From: Mastigamoeba balamuthi
Lineage: Eukaryota; Evosea; Mastigamoebida; Mastigamoebidae
Direction: 5' to 3'
Length of the DNA: 64,000 bases
Assembly (NCBI GenBank): GCA_902651635.1
Contig: CACRSC010000012.1
Span: forward strand, 387,911 to 451,910
Under the pieces are notes generated by a model that was not told the origin of the DNA, made no database searches, and saw nothing but the letters and a program-made list of their open reading frames with translations. A program made the translations under genes and the position numbers. The first letter of the stretch is position 1. Each line of letters begins with the position of its first letter. Below are positions 9,449-21,097 of the stretch, one piece after another.

Positions 9449-12400
9449 ATGGGGAAGAAGAAGGACAGGCAGCGCGAGTTCAAGGTGCGCACGCGCCTGA
9501 CGGCTGTCGACGTGCGCGCGCTCGCGTCGAACTTCCGCCACACGATCCAGGGTCCGTCTCTCCAGCGCGACTCCCGCGTTGCGCTGCGAATTTTGAACAT
9601 TCGAATTGTCGTGCGGAATTCAACTGATCTGGGCTCACGCGACCGCTGCCCCACCGGCGCCAGGCATGCGGCTGCAGAACGTCTACGACGTGTCGCAGAG
9701 GGTGTACCTGCTGAAGCTCTCCGTGGGCGAGCAGCGCGCCTTCGTGCTGATCGACGCGCCCGCGCGCCTGCACACGACGCAGTTCTCGCGTGCCAAGAGC
9801 GACATACCGTCCATCTTCACCCTCAAGGCACGCCAGTCGCCCCTCCTCCAGCCTCTGGGCAGGGCAGGCAGTGCCTACACGAACCCTTCCCCCCATGCCC
9901 CCTTGTCCGGCCACCAATTGTCTGAGGGATGCCGTCACTGCAGACGACGTTCTGCCCACACAGTTGACAACAACTTCAGTTGTACCAGAAAAAAAAGAAG
10001 AAGAAGCATCACACGGGAAGGTCCCCTGAGCTGTTCTCCACCTGACGGTCGCACATGCGCAGCTGAGGAAGCACATCAGGGGCAAGAGGCTCGAGGCGGT
10101 GTCGCAGGTGGGCGTCGACCGCGTCGTCGACATGCAGTTTGGCGTCGGCGAGAACGCGTACCACCTCGTCGTCGAGCTCTTTGCGCAGGGCAACGTCGTG
10201 CTCGCCGACGCCTCGTGGTGCATCCTGGCCTCGCTGCGCAGGCACCAGTACGACGACGGCTCTGTCGTCGCCGCCAAGCACCAGTACCCCCTGCACCTCC
10301 TCAAGCGCGAGCCCGCCATCTGCACAGACGTCAACGCCGCGGCTCTGGCGCAGCGCACGCCAGACGCCCCCGAGCAGCCCGCGGACGACGGCGAGCGGGC
10401 ACCCGAGGCCCAGGCACCTGCCCCGGCCCAACCCGAGCAGCAGAGGCCCCCGGAGACCATCAGGGAGCTCCTCAACAGGACCTGCAGCGGTCCGCTCGCA
10501 CTGCCACGCACACGCGGCGCGTTGCTAATACAGGGTGATTCGCAGACATCGGCCCGCATCTTGTGGAGCACGCGCTGATCAAGGCCGGCATCAACCCGAG
10601 CCTCGTGCCCAAGACCGAGCCTCTCTGTGAGTAGCGGGCGCCTTCCTCTGCTGGCGGGGGTGACACAGAGCACCAACAAGACCAAAAACAGCTGCGGAGG
10701 CACAGGCAGAGCTCAACGTGGCGCTGGCAGAGGCAGCGTCGTTCTTCGCGCAGTTCGACAAGGAGTCGCCCAAGGGCTGGATCATGCTGAAGCCTGTCGA
10801 CGCAGCGGCAGCGGCCTCTGCGGACGCCCCCAAGCCCGAGGAGCGATTCTACGAGTTTGCGCCGTTCTTGTACGAGCAGTACCGCAACGCCGAGAGCGTC
10901 GAGTTCCCGACGTTCGACGCTGCCATCGACGAGTTCTTCACCAAGATCGAGGCCGCGCAGCTGGAGCGCCAGAAGCACTCGCAGGAGGCCGCGGTGCAGC
11001 GCAAGATCGACAAGGTGCAGCGGGACCAGCAGGAGCGCCTGGCGTCGCTGCAGCAGGCGTCGTCAAAGCATGAGCGGCAGGCGGAGCTCGTGCAGAAGAA
11101 CGTTGAGCTCGTCGACCGCATCATTGCCGAGATTCGCTCGACGCTGGCGCTGGGCATGCAGTGGAGCGAGCTCGACGCGATGATCAAGAGCCTGCGCAAG
11201 TCCGACCCCTCGTCTATCGCCAACTACATCGACAGGCTGAACCTCAAGGAGAACAAGGCGGTCATCCTGCTCTCGGACCCGTTTGATGACGACGACGCCT
11301 CAAAGGACACGGAGAAGGTCGAGATCGACCTGGGGCAGAGCGCGCACGCCAACGCGCAGCAGCTGTACGAGACCAAGAAGCAGACCATGTCAAAGGCGCA
11401 GAAGACTGCGGAGGTCACTGGCGAGGTCATGAAGAGGGCCGAGAAGAAACACATGACCGCGATGCAGAAGGCTCGCACAACTGGCCACCAACCGCGTCGC
11501 TAACGCGCTCTCTCATCCTTCCCCCTCTGCAGGCCAAGGCAGCACCCACGATCACCAGCACGCGCAAGCGCTTCTGGTTCGAGAAGTTCCACTGGTTCGT
11601 CAGCTCGGAGAACTTCATCGTGAGTGCCACAGCCCCCATCCCCCATGCGCAGTCTCTGTTAACGGCGATGCCACAGGTCATCAGCGGAAAGGATGCCCAG
11701 CAGAACGAGGTACGCGAATATGCTGTGGCCAGTGCGACTCACGTTCAGGCCTCGCACAGTTCCTTTTCCGGAGGCACCTCAAGGACAAGGATCTGTATGT
11801 GCACGCGGACACGCACGGTGCCGCGACGTGCATCATCAAGAACACTCGCGATGGGACGATCGGCGGCCCCACCCTGGAGCAAGCGGGCAGACACGCCGTG
11901 TGCAGGAGCAGCGCGTGGAACGCCAAGATCGTCACCTCTGCGTGGTGGGTGAACCCGTCGCAGGTTCGTCCAGCGCAAACACCACGCTTACCCTCCCTAC
12001 AGTTTACGACTGACGAGAACACAACACCGTACAGGTCTCGAAGAGTGCGCCGAGTGGTGAGTACCTGAGCACGGGCAGCTTCATGATCAGGGGCAAGAAG
12101 AACTACCTGCCGCCGCACCCGCTGATCATGGGCTTCGGTATTCTGTTCGTTCTCGACCCCGTGTCGGTGCCCGCCCACCTCGGGGAGCGCAAGCCCGTCG
12201 GGATGGATGCCACCGCCGACTCGGAGCTCGCCGAGCCTAAAACGAGGGGTGCGTACACCATGCCAGCCTCTGCGCAGCGCACACTTGGCCACTCACGTGG
12301 TAGCGTAGAGGAGGACTGGAGCTCGATTGCGCAGAGCAAGCTTGAAGGCAGTGAGAACGAGGGCGACCAGGAGGACAAGGCCGCGGATGATGCAGAGGGA

Positions 12401-13553
12401 GACCAGGAGGAGGACGAGGAGCCGGCGCCCGCTGTGGAGGAGCCGAAGAAGGGCAAGGAGAAGAAGAAGGCAGTGCCCTCGCCGGCGCCGGAGCCGGAGC
12501 CGGAGGACACTCGCATGCGGGACGAAGAGGAGGTCGAGGACCCGGCGAATTCGAAGCCCGATTCCAAGCAAGGGAAGCCCAGGCTGTCTGCGTACCAGCG
12601 CAGGCAGATGAAGAAGGGCAAGCTCGGCGGAACGCCTGAGGAGCCAGCCGAGCAGGAGGAGAACGCCAGGGACGAGAGCGAGGCTGCGGAGTCAGTCGAG
12701 GCCGAGGAGGAGGAGGAGGCAAAGGAGGCGAAGAAGCAGCCGGTCGCGCAGAACCTGCCACGCGGCCGCAAGGGCAAGCTCAAGAAGATGAAGAAGTACG
12801 CAGACCAGGACGAGGAGGATCGCGAGATCGCCCTGGCGCTTCTCGGAGTACGCTGCTCGCTGTTAATCGGGGACGCTAACGCGTGGCACTGCAGGTCAAG
12901 AAGCAGATGGAGGCCCAGGAGGTTGAGAGGGAGAAGGCCAAGGAGAAGGGCAAGGGCAGGGGCCAGAAGGACCGCCAGCCTCCGCAGGCGAATGACGGGG
13001 CCAAGACGTGCTTCCACTGCGGTCAAACCGGCCACTTTGTGAGCCTCGCGCCTCTGCTCCCTCTGTGTTCTCACGCGCGGCATGCTAGGCCCACAACTGC
13101 CCCAAGAAGAAGGCAGAGGCCGCTCGCGGTGAGCCTGCAGCAGCAGCGGCAGCAGGAGGGGCCAAGGGTGACGACGAGGACTTCGCGGCGGAGGCCTACG
13201 AGGAGGACAGCGACGAGGAGGGCCCCGCGGCAGAGACCGCCTCGTTCACCGAGGCGGACAGGCTGACGGGGCAGCCGCGCCCCGACGACGTCATCCTCGC
13301 GGCGCTGCCCGTGTGCGCGCCGTACGACGCCATGCAGTCGTACAAGTTCCGCGTCAAGATCACGCCGGGGCACCTGAAGCGGTCCAAGGCCGTGGACGCG
13401 GCGATCAACGTGTTCCTCAAGCAGAGCGACGCCACGCCGCTCGAGAGGCAGCTGATACAGGCGATCCCCAACGACGAGATGCTGCAGTGCATCCTGAGCG
13501 ACATCAAGGTCGCCGGTGGTCAGGCCGCGGCCCAGAAGCAGAAGAGAAAGTGA
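9449..13553 (+). CDS. NEMF: NEMF/Rqc2 (Tae2, NFACT family), ribosome quality control
   Basis: Twelve exons: 9449-9551, 9664-9827, 10063-10489, 10546-10626, 10692-11470, 11533-11619, 11677-11709, 11760-11963, 12035-12252, 12304-12847, 12895-13038 and 13089-13553; 1082 residues against about 1076 in human. The NFACT-N start, [12 protein letters not shown], the coiled coil, the NFACT-R core ([47 protein letters not shown]) and the NFACT-C end are all clear. It binds 60S subunits carrying stalled nascent chains, recruits the E3 ligase and adds C-terminal tails. A CCHC knuckle ([14 protein letters not shown]) lies at about 919-932. Two introns use GC donors (after 9827 and 11470). The intron 12253-12303 is 51 nt and open in frame, so it may be retained. 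Confidence 0.93.
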
Positions 13554-13886
13554 GGGGCTGCTAGCTACCCCCTCCCCAGGCCAAACACCAAGGATTTAGC
13601 CAAGCAAGTGGTTTCCAACACTCAGCGCTGGCAGGGCAAAACGAGAACTGGATCTGCTTGTGAGCGTCTTGGTGTAGACGGCGCCTCAGATCCCTCTGTG
13701 GCGATGATCCCGACTGTATGCACATCGCTGGGGGCCGTGTGGACAACACGTCGTGGCGGCGAGTGAACAAGGGCTTCGTTAGGCTGAGAGAGCGCGTTGA
13801 ATGAGCTGCGATATCTCCCGCACAGGAGAATCTTCCACCAGGGGCTTCGTGGTGGAGGGACCGGACATCTCCTGCCGAGTGCACTA

Positions 13887-14277
13887 GTGCCAGCACCGCA
13901 CCAGCCGGACACGAGCGCTGGCCACGCGAGGGCGGACCCGAATCGGCGGGTGCGATCCCAGACCCATAAGAATGGCAGAGGGAGGGTGTCCATAAAAAGC
14001 GGGCCAAAACGACGGAACCGACCAAGATTCAACTGGTTGGTCAAAGGGTGGCCCTTGGGAGCTGCAGAGGTAAGAGGCACCCAATAGGATGAGAATCGCC
14101 TGCGTATCATGAGTCCTATTGGGAGACCACATTTGCCGAACTGGTCGCTGAGGGCTGCCTGGAGATCAATTGGTTTGTTTCGTGACCTCATCATTATTAT
14201 TTGATGGGTCTCTTTGTCCTGATTGACCTCCCAAATCTCGGGGTGGTCTCAGGCGCATTCCAATTCCAAAGACAAGA
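13887..14277 (+). repeat. dispersed repeat family, copy 1
   Basis: About 391 bp that recur at 44314-44704 in the same orientation with roughly nine bases in ten identical, including exact shared stretches such as the one around CCATAAGAATGGCAGAGGG. Small indels change the reading frame between copies, so it is not selected as a coding unit. No clear terminal inverted repeat or target duplication was found. The class (short interspersed, non-autonomous or terminal-repeat remnant) is undetermined. Confidence 0.85.
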
Positions 14278-14293
14278 GGATCTTATACATCTA

Positions 14294-14353
14294 TTGTCCT
14301 GATTGACCTCCCAACCCGGATGGTCTCAGGCGCATTCCAATACCAAAGACAAG
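14294..14353 (+). repeat. direct duplicate of the repeat's 3' end
   Basis: The last 60 bases of the dispersed repeat (from TGTCCTGATTGACCTCCCAA to AAAGACAAGA) occur again 16 bp downstream with a few differences. The second copy of the family at 44314-44704 lacks this extra unit. Confidence 0.8.
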
Positions 14354-14849
14354 AATTTCACTATTGCTCACCATTCAATTCTTGTCGCTCGATCAGTCCC
14401 AAGTTCCTGATCTAGTTGCCCTCTGAGCACACTACACCAACTGCGGTTGACCTGGTACCACAGAATAGCCCAAACGACCAGAAACCCCCAGCACGCGGGA
14501 AGGACTCCCGAGCACTCTGTCTGGCACGTTCGATCTTGATCAAGAGTAGCCGCATGTGCACGGGTGGCTCGGGCGTCATGCGGTTGAAATAACCGGTGGA
14601 AATGGGGCATCCTCTGTAATCGGTTTCTCTGGACTCTGGTTGGCGGTTTACTGGCGAGCGGGTGCCAGGAGAGGACGCCTGTCAGTATCCCCCGCGGTTC
14701 ACAATTCGGTTGGCGATTTTGAAGGCTTTACTGGCGCGTGACTCACGCAGCCGGTTTGATTTTTTCGCTGCGATCTTTTTTCTCTTGCAGCCATTTGTCC
14801 ATTTGTGCGCACGCCACCCGTTTACCCGGATAGACGCGTGCCTCCCGCC

Positions 14850-16924
14850 ATGGCAGACCCCGGCGCCACCCTCCAGGAGGTCGTCATCCTCGCGGGCCGC
14901 TCCCTCGCCTCCAAGGACAGCAACGGCCTCAGGCACGCGTCCCCTGTTTCCCCGTTCGCCCCCGCAGCCCGAAAAACTGACCCGNNNNNNNNNNNNNNNN
15001 NNNNNNNNGTCTCCGTCCCAGCGACCCGGTTCGTGCTCGTCAAGCTGGGCGACCGCATCGTGCACAAGACGCGCGTCGTCGACAAGACGCTGGACCCCGA
15101 GTGGGGCGCCGGCGAGCGGGCCGTGGTCGCGGGCGCGGCTGCTGGCGGCGTGCTGCTGGAGGTGTGGGACCACGACCGCCTGGGCCCGCCGGAGTTCATG
15201 GGCCAGTGCAGCGCCCCTCTGGCCGCTGCGGGCTCGGTGCCGGCCTACGCGGGCTGGCGGCGCCTGGCGCAGCGCCCGGGCCACGCGGAGGAGGCGGTCA
15301 GCGGCGAGCTGTGCGTCGCCACGCGGCTGGTCCGCGTCGTCAAGCGGGGGCTGTGCAGGAGGCCCGGCAAGGCGGAGCCCCTGCACTGCGTCGTCACGGC
15401 CGACGCCTTCGCCTGCTTCAGGGACGAGGCCCTCACGGACCTCGCCAAGCTCGTCCTGCTGCCGGGCGCCGAGGTCACCGAGTCGCGCTCGGGCTCCTCC
15501 GGGGGCTTCACGATCGCCCTCGGGGGCGCGGGCGGCAGCGGGGGCAGCGGGGGCGGCGCGGGAGGCAGCGGAGGGAAGCTGAGCTCGGTGCTCTCGACGC
15601 CCAAGCTGGGGACGCTGGGCGGGGGCGGCGGCAAGTCGTGGGCGTTCGTCGCGCAGTCGGCCGCGGACCACGCCGAGTGGGTCGCGGCGCTGCGGATGGC
15701 GTCGTCGGCTCCGCGGGGCGTCTTCGGGGCGCCGCTCGCGGACCTCGTCGCGCAGGCCAACGCGCTGGGCGACGTCTGCAAGGTGCCCCCGTTCCTCACG
15801 ACGCTGCTGGGTGCGCCCCCCGCCCCCTTCTACTCACGAAGGTCTCCTGCCCCTCGTGTGGCCTCTGACCAGCTCGTTCCCCCGCCCCTCCCTGTGCGGC
15901 CGGCTGGTCTCTGCCCCCCCCTCTGGTACGCTGCGCAGAGGACATACAGGCGAGGGGTGTGAAGGAGGAGGGGATACTGAGGCTGAGCGGGGACGAGCGG
16001 TCGACGGCGGACGCTGTCAGGCGCTCGGGGCAGCAGCTGCCGCTGTTCCTCTGCGAGCCCGACAACATACACAACGCGGCCGGGGCGCTCAAGCGGTTCC
16101 TGCGCAAGCTGCCGCAGCCGCTGATGACGTACGAGCTCTACGACCCGCTGATCAAGCTGATGGAGGGGCGCGGGGAGCGCGACGACGACCAGACGAGCCT
16201 GCTGCTCCGCAGGCTCGTCGCCTCGCTGCCCGAGCCCAACCGCGACGCCCTGCGCAGCGTCTGCGCGCTGCTCTACGCCGTCGCGCACCACTCGGAGCAG
16301 AACAAGATGACCGCGTACAACCTCGCCGTCGCCATCGGGCCCTCGCTGATCTGGGCGCAGCAGGAGGACCCCGTCAGCGCGGCCATGAACGTCATCAACG
16401 TCGTCGCGGCCGCCGAGACGCTCGTCAGCCGCTTCCCGGTCATCTTCCAGCTGCAGCTCGCGGCGACGGGCAGCCCCCCGGTGCCGCCCCCGCGCCTCGA
16501 GCTGCGCCGCGCGACGTCGATGGGCGACCCGCCCCGCCTGCGCAGGCAGGCGCGGACGGGGCTCGACATCAAGAGCGTCGCGGCCGCCAGGGAGATGCAG
16601 CAGAGCCCCGCGGCCGTGCTGGAGCAGCAGGCCGCGGAGCTGTTCAGGGTCTACGACTTTGACCGCAGCGGGCTGCTCGACCTCGACGAGTTCCTCGCGT
16701 TCTTCACGGACCTGCTCGCGGCGTCGCCGCACCTCGCGAGGAGGTTCACGCACGAGGGCGTCATCGACCTCATGCAGGTCCTGTCGCAGGGCGAGATGAA
16801 GATCTCGCTCGCGTCGTTCATGGGCTGGTGGAAGGAGCTCAAGACGGCCCACCCTGCGGCCGAGGACGCGTCGTCGATGGACCTGCCCCCGCCGCCCTCG
16901 TCCCCTCCCCCTCGCCCCATCTGA
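14850..16924 (+). CDS. C2-PH-RhoGAP-EF-hand protein
   Basis: Exons 14850-14932, 15022-15810 and 15939-16924, about 618 residues. Order: C2 domain (EVVILAGRSLASKDSNGL, then FVLVKLGD, DKTLDPEW, LEVWDHDR); PH domain (about 180-310, with a Gly/Ser-rich insert, ending WAFVAQSAADHAEWVAAL); RhoGAP domain with the catalytic arginine in EEGILRLSGDE and the NKMTAYNLAVAIGPSL block; and an EF-hand loop DFDRSGLLDLDE near the C terminus. It should stimulate GTP hydrolysis by Rho/Rac at membranes under calcium or lipid control. A 24-N gap lies in intron 1 (GC donor), and the frame across that junction is off by one base, probably an assembly fault beside the gap. Confidence 0.88.
14985..15008. other. assembly gap (24 N)
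   Basis: Twenty-four unknown bases inside intron 1 of the RhoGAP gene, in the C2 domain. The true size of the gap cannot be inferred from the N count. Confidence 0.99.
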
Positions 16925-17363
16925 GCGGCGGCCATCACCCCCGGGCGACTGCGCAACGACTGGCGAAATAGAACTCGGATTGCGTTCTCTTGCTGCGCTG
17001 CTGGGCGCTCTTCTGGCCTCGTCTGTGAACAGATTGGGCAACCACACCCTTGTGCACTATTTTTGGTTCTTCACTTTCTTACGTGTGCCTTTTCTCCCGT
17101 TCGAATAACGCAGGCAATCAATCACCCGGGCGGCTTGGTGGATGGTACTGCGCCTCGCAATGCCGCGACGCGACGCGGATAGGCACGAGAGGAAGATTCC
17201 CGCAGAAATCCCGCCGAGAATTGAGAGGAAGCAAAGAGTCAACTGTCAACGTGGGTGCTCGAAAACGTGGTCACCCCATCTTCGAAGAAAAGCCGCGCAG
17301 CGGAAGCAGAGTTGGCATCACAAATAACAGTCTTCACACAAGCGAAGAGGGACACAGCGAAAG
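16925..17363. promoter_or_regulatory. intergenic between RhoGAP and Arf genes
   Basis: This 439-bp stretch holds the 3' end of the RhoGAP transcript and the Arf promoter. It is less GC-rich than the flanking exons. No coding or RNA gene is seen. Confidence 0.4.
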
Positions 17364-17918
17364 ATGGGTGCCACGATTGCCAAGTTCCTGCGGCTGGTCG
17401 GCAGCTCCGAGGCGCGGATTCTGATGCTGGGCCTCGACGCAGCGGGCAAGACGACTATCCTCTACCGCTTCAAGCTCGGTGACGTCGTCACGACGATACC
17501 CACGATCGGCTTCAACGTCGAGACGGTCGAGTACAAGCACCTGCGGATGACCGTGTGGGATGTGGGCGGCCAGGACCGCATCCGCCCGCTCTGGAGGCAC
17601 TACTACGAGCACACCGACGCGCTCATCTGGGTCGTCGACACGTGCGACCGCGACCGCATCGACGAGGCGCGCAAGGAGCTGGCCAAGCTGCTCGACGAGG
17701 ACGAGCTGAGGAACGCGGCGCTGCTGGTGTACGCCAACAAGCAGGACATGCCCAACGCCATGAGCATCGCCAAGCTGTCCGAGGCCCTGGGGCTCACGGG
17801 GATCAAGGACCGCGTGTGGTACGTGCAGGGGACGTGCGGCGTGTCGGGCGACGGGCTGTACGAGGGCCTCGACTGGCTCGCTGACCGCCTGACCAAGTCG
17901 AAGCGCAGGAGCATGTGA
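17364..17918 (+). CDS. ARF1: ADP-ribosylation factor (Arf1-like small GTPase)
   Basis: Single exon, 184 residues, the usual Arf length. Gly2 is present for N-myristoylation. The P-loop is GLDAAGKTT, switch I includes [13 protein letters not shown], switch II has WDVGGQD, and the base-recognition motifs are NKQD and the CGVSGDGL block. Arf1-class proteins recruit coat proteins and lipid enzymes to Golgi membranes when GTP-bound. The basic end KSKRRS is ordinary. The lack of an intron is notable in this intron-rich window. It lies tail to tail with the next gene. Confidence 0.96.
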   Translation: MGATIAKFLRLVGSSEARILMLGLDAAGKTTILYRFKLGDVVTTIPTIGFNVETVEYKHLRMTVWDVGGQDRIRPLWRHYYEHTDALIWVVDTCDRDRIDEARKELAKLLDEDELRNAALLVYANKQDMPNAMSIAKLSEALGLTGIKDRVWYVQGTCGVSGDGLYEGLDWLADRLTKSKRRSM

Positions 17919-18115
17919 GACCAATCGCTTGTTCGGCAGTCCCCCGTATGAGCACACCCCAACACCGTTGATGAACAAAAAGAGGTGTACGGAATCTTCA
18001 ATTGCGTTTGCCTTAATTCATCCATCCAGCCTCGTGCTGACGAATTACGGTCGCAGGAACGTGGGTTCCGACAAGTACTTCTCTGGGTATGAGGTGTGTC
18101 CCTCTGCACCAGTAG

Positions 18116-19280
18116 TCACTGCGGGGGTGCGGACATGGGCTGTTGGGCCTCCAACTGGGCACGCAGAACGGCATTCTCCGTGGAAAGGGCCTCCTTCTGG
18201 GCTGTGATTGCTCCTGAGCTCCGCGGCCAGGAAGCTGGCCAGGAAGCTGCTCTGCGACTCGAGTATTCTGGTCTGCGACTCGAGGCGCTGCCTGTCCAGA
18301 ACGAGCATCGCCAGCGTGGCATCCGTGGCCTTCCTCAGTACCCTGGTGTACCAATCGACGACGACGCCGTCCGAGGCCCAGACCGCAGCGAAACCTGTGC
18401 GGCGCCACCACGCCAGCAGATTGCCCTCCTGCGCGTCGCTAAGAACCCCCCGGGCCGCCGGGTGGCGCACCGGCACGGTGTAGTCGACTCCCCTGGCAAC
18501 GCAGACGACTGTGCGCGGCACCGCGGACAGGCCCTCACACTCGAGCACGCGCCAGATGCGCTGAGTCCTCTCTGCCCATGACGTCAGCGCCGGAGTCTCG
18601 TTGCCCGTCGCCAGCGCAGACACGATCTCGTAGACGACGACGTGGGGCCCCTCGAACACGTGCTCGACCGCGATCGAGGGCACGCACGGCGCCTCGACAT
18701 CGCTGCAGCCCTCGGGGGCCCCGTACACAGGGCTGCAGACGCTGAGGGAGGGCAGCAGATAGGCGAACGCGACGCTCTGCCCGGGCGCCAGCAGCACGAC
18801 AACGTCGACGCCCCCGTGCATGCCCCCCGTCGTCTGCGCCCCTGTGCGGACCGTGCACGCGGCTCCGGCCATGCGCAGGGAGGCTCGCGTGGCGCGCCTG
18901 AGGTTGCACTCGTAGCCCTCGCGGGCGAGAACGTCGCTGAGCAGCGGGGGCGGCAGCGACATGGCCATGGCCTCGGCCACAGCGCGCATCGTCAGCGTCA
19001 CGGGCTCGAGGGGCTGCACAATGCCCTGGTCCGAGCCCAGGTCGGGGTCCGCAGTGCTGGCCTGGTGCGCCCTGCGCTGCCGCTGCAGTTGGTCGGCGAC
19101 CTTGCGGTCCACGAGGGCTGCGGGGTCCGTCGATGCGGCCGCGTGGACGGGCGCAGAGGAGGCGACGGTGGCAGAAGAGACCGCCGGGGGCGGTGCCTCG
19201 GCCTTCGGGGACGTCACCGCAACCGCGGCAGCGGCGACTGAGGCGTAGCTCTTTTTCGCTCTGTTCTTCTTCCTGGTCAT
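18116..19280 (-). CDS. unknown protein with C-terminal coiled coil (probable frame break near 3' end)
   Basis: Starting at ATG 19280 (MTRKKNRAKKSYASV) one exon reads about 350 residues: a basic, Ala-rich N terminus; a globular middle (DVVVLLAPGQSVAFAYLLP, HVFEGPHVVVYEIV, WYTRVLRKATDATLAM); and a coiled coil (DRQRLESQTRILESQSSFL). In that frame the end runs on to 18045 with unnatural composition. The neighbouring frame instead continues the coiled coil convincingly (AITAQKEALSTENAVLRAQL) to a stop at 18116. No splice pair joins the two, so a one-base indel near 18215-18235 (sequence error or mutation) is likely. The family is not recognised. It lies just downstream of IFT38 in the same direction. 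Confidence 0.6.
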
Positions 19281-19507
19281 CTCACCCCACCAGCGCAGCG
19301 AGGTTGCTCTGGGTGTAGGATATTCAACTGATTCATAGCACAGGTAAATGCCGGGGGGGGGGCTTTTGGCTGGATCCTCCAGATGAAAGCCGGACTCCGA
19401 AAGCGGGACTACACACATCGTGGGCAGCGGTTGTTGGCACGGCGTGGCGGGGTGGAGTGCTGGCAGAACAAAGGCTGTCGTGCTGTGCCCATCAGCCCTC
19501 GCCCAGC

Positions 19508-21042
19508 TCAGAAGAAGTCGTCCTTGTCTTCGGTGTCGTCCGCTCCCTCGGCCCCCGCGTCCCCGTCGGCCTCCTCCCCGCGCTGCACGACGCCGTCCTC
19601 GTCGTCCGACACCACGGGCGAGATGCTGTCGTCGCTGTCCTCGGCGGGGCCCGCGACGCTGCCCTGGACCCGCTTGACGACCCCGCGGTTCTTGGTCCTG
19701 CCCCCGCTGCCCGTGTCGCCGCCCCGCTTGGGCGCAGGGGCCTCGGGGGGCTCCTCGGGCTCCTCCTGCCGCGGCTGGGCTGCGAGGTCGGGCTCGGCGA
19801 CGGCCCCCTCCGCGTCCTCGGCCGCGTAGGGCTCGTCGTCGGCGGTGCCGTCCTCCTGGACGCCGTCCTTGAGGCCCTGGCGCTCGGCCTCCATGACGGT
19901 GTTCTTGATGCGCTCGAGCACGTTGCTGCGCTTGGCGTTCTTGTCGTCGTCGCGGCGGCCCAGGGCGTCGAGCTCGGCCTCGAGCCAGTCGAGGTTGCGC
20001 AGCTTCTCGAGGTACGTCGTGTAGAGCCGCTGCAGCTCCTCCTCGAGCTTCTCGTACTCGTCCATGAACTGCGGCCGCATGCCGCGCAGCGCCTGCAGGC
20101 GCGTCTTGCTGCGCTCGAGCTCCTGCTTCTTCTTCTCTGTCTTGCCCTTGAGGTTGACCTCGTCCTGGCCCAGGTTCTCGAGCTTGTCCCGCAGCCCCTG
20201 CGTCTCCTCGCCCAGCGCCTTGATCTTGAGCCGTATCGCCCGCTCCACCTGCTCGCTGTCCGCCCCCCGGATCGACCGCGCGCGCTGGTCCATCATCGAG
20301 GCCTCGCGCTCCAGCAGCCCGTGGATCGTCGCCCCGGCGCTCGTCAGGTCCGAGGCGATCTGCTTGACCGTCTTGACGTCCTGCGCGGGGTTCCACGACG
20401 GCGGCACCGGAGGCTCCTGCGCCTGCGCCGCCTGCTGCGCCGCCAGCGCGTCCGCGGGCATCGAGTTCTCCGCCTCCTCCTGCCGCATGGCCTCGTACAG
20501 CACCTGCGCCAGCTTCTGCAGCTCCTTGACCGCGTAGACGTCTGCGCTGTAGAGCTTCTTGGTGTTGATCTTGATCCGCGCCTTGGACACCTGGCAGCCA
20601 CCGTCAGGGGCGGGATGGCGCGGGGTGCGGCCACGCACCATGACCTGGGCCACCACTTTGAGGAACTGGACGCGGTCCTCCTCGGTGTCGATGTCCTCGG
20701 TGAGGTCCGTCGATGGGTCGTATCTATTTATAGCAGCAGCCAGGGCCCGTCAGCGCGTGGGCAGCGGAGGCTCGTGCAACGCCGGGGGGTGGGTCCCAGA
20801 GGCAGCTGGCTTGTGCTGCAGAGTGATGCGTGCCTGTGCAGGAGCCAGCGGAGGATGTGTGCGATCTGGGCGAAGTTGGGCGCCCGGAAGCCGTCGACGG
20901 AGATGGGGTTGGGGTACCCCAGCGACCGCATGATCTCAGTGAAGCCTGCGCCCGCCAGGCGGCCACGCGGGCGTCAGGGCATCGGGGGGGAGGGGGTCCG
21001 GCGTGCAGGAGGGGACGCACTCCTGAGCTCCTTGAAGGACAT
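19508..21042 (-). CDS. IFT38: intraflagellar transport protein 38 (CLUAP1)
   Basis: Exons 21021-21042, 20834-20945, 20639-20723 and 19508-20590 give 433 residues (human CLUAP1 has 413). The N terminus MSFKELRSFTEIMRSLGYP, then ISVDGFRAPNF and the KARIKINTKKLYSADVYAVK block are diagnostic of the CLUAP1/IFT38 calponin-homology-like domain. A long coiled coil follows (RLQALRGMRPQFMDEYEKLE matches the family closely), then an acidic tail ending DDTEDKDDFF. It is an IFT-B complex subunit required to build cilia, so the organism should be flagellated at some stage. Intron 2 has a GC donor (CAG, then GCACGC). A DNA transposon lies 55 bp upstream of the ATG, inside the likely promoter. Confidence 0.96.
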
Positions 21043-21097
21043 CGGCGACAACACCCGCACACAGGAGGGCGACCTGCAGACAATAGACGACTGGGTA

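Larger units (their letters stand above)
13554..14849. other. 1.3-kb gene-free region with repeats
   Basis: This lies between the NEMF 3' end and the RhoGAP gene. It holds one full copy of a dispersed repeat (13887-14277) and a partial second copy of the repeat's end (14294-14353). No protein-coding segment is supported. The last 300 bases before 14850 must contain the RhoGAP promoter. Confidence 0.6.

Noticed and set aside
13622-14194. Long minus-strand open frame through dispersed repeat copy 1, with a similar frame in copy 2
   Set aside because: The two copies shift frame relative to each other after small indels, so the open frame is not conserved as protein.
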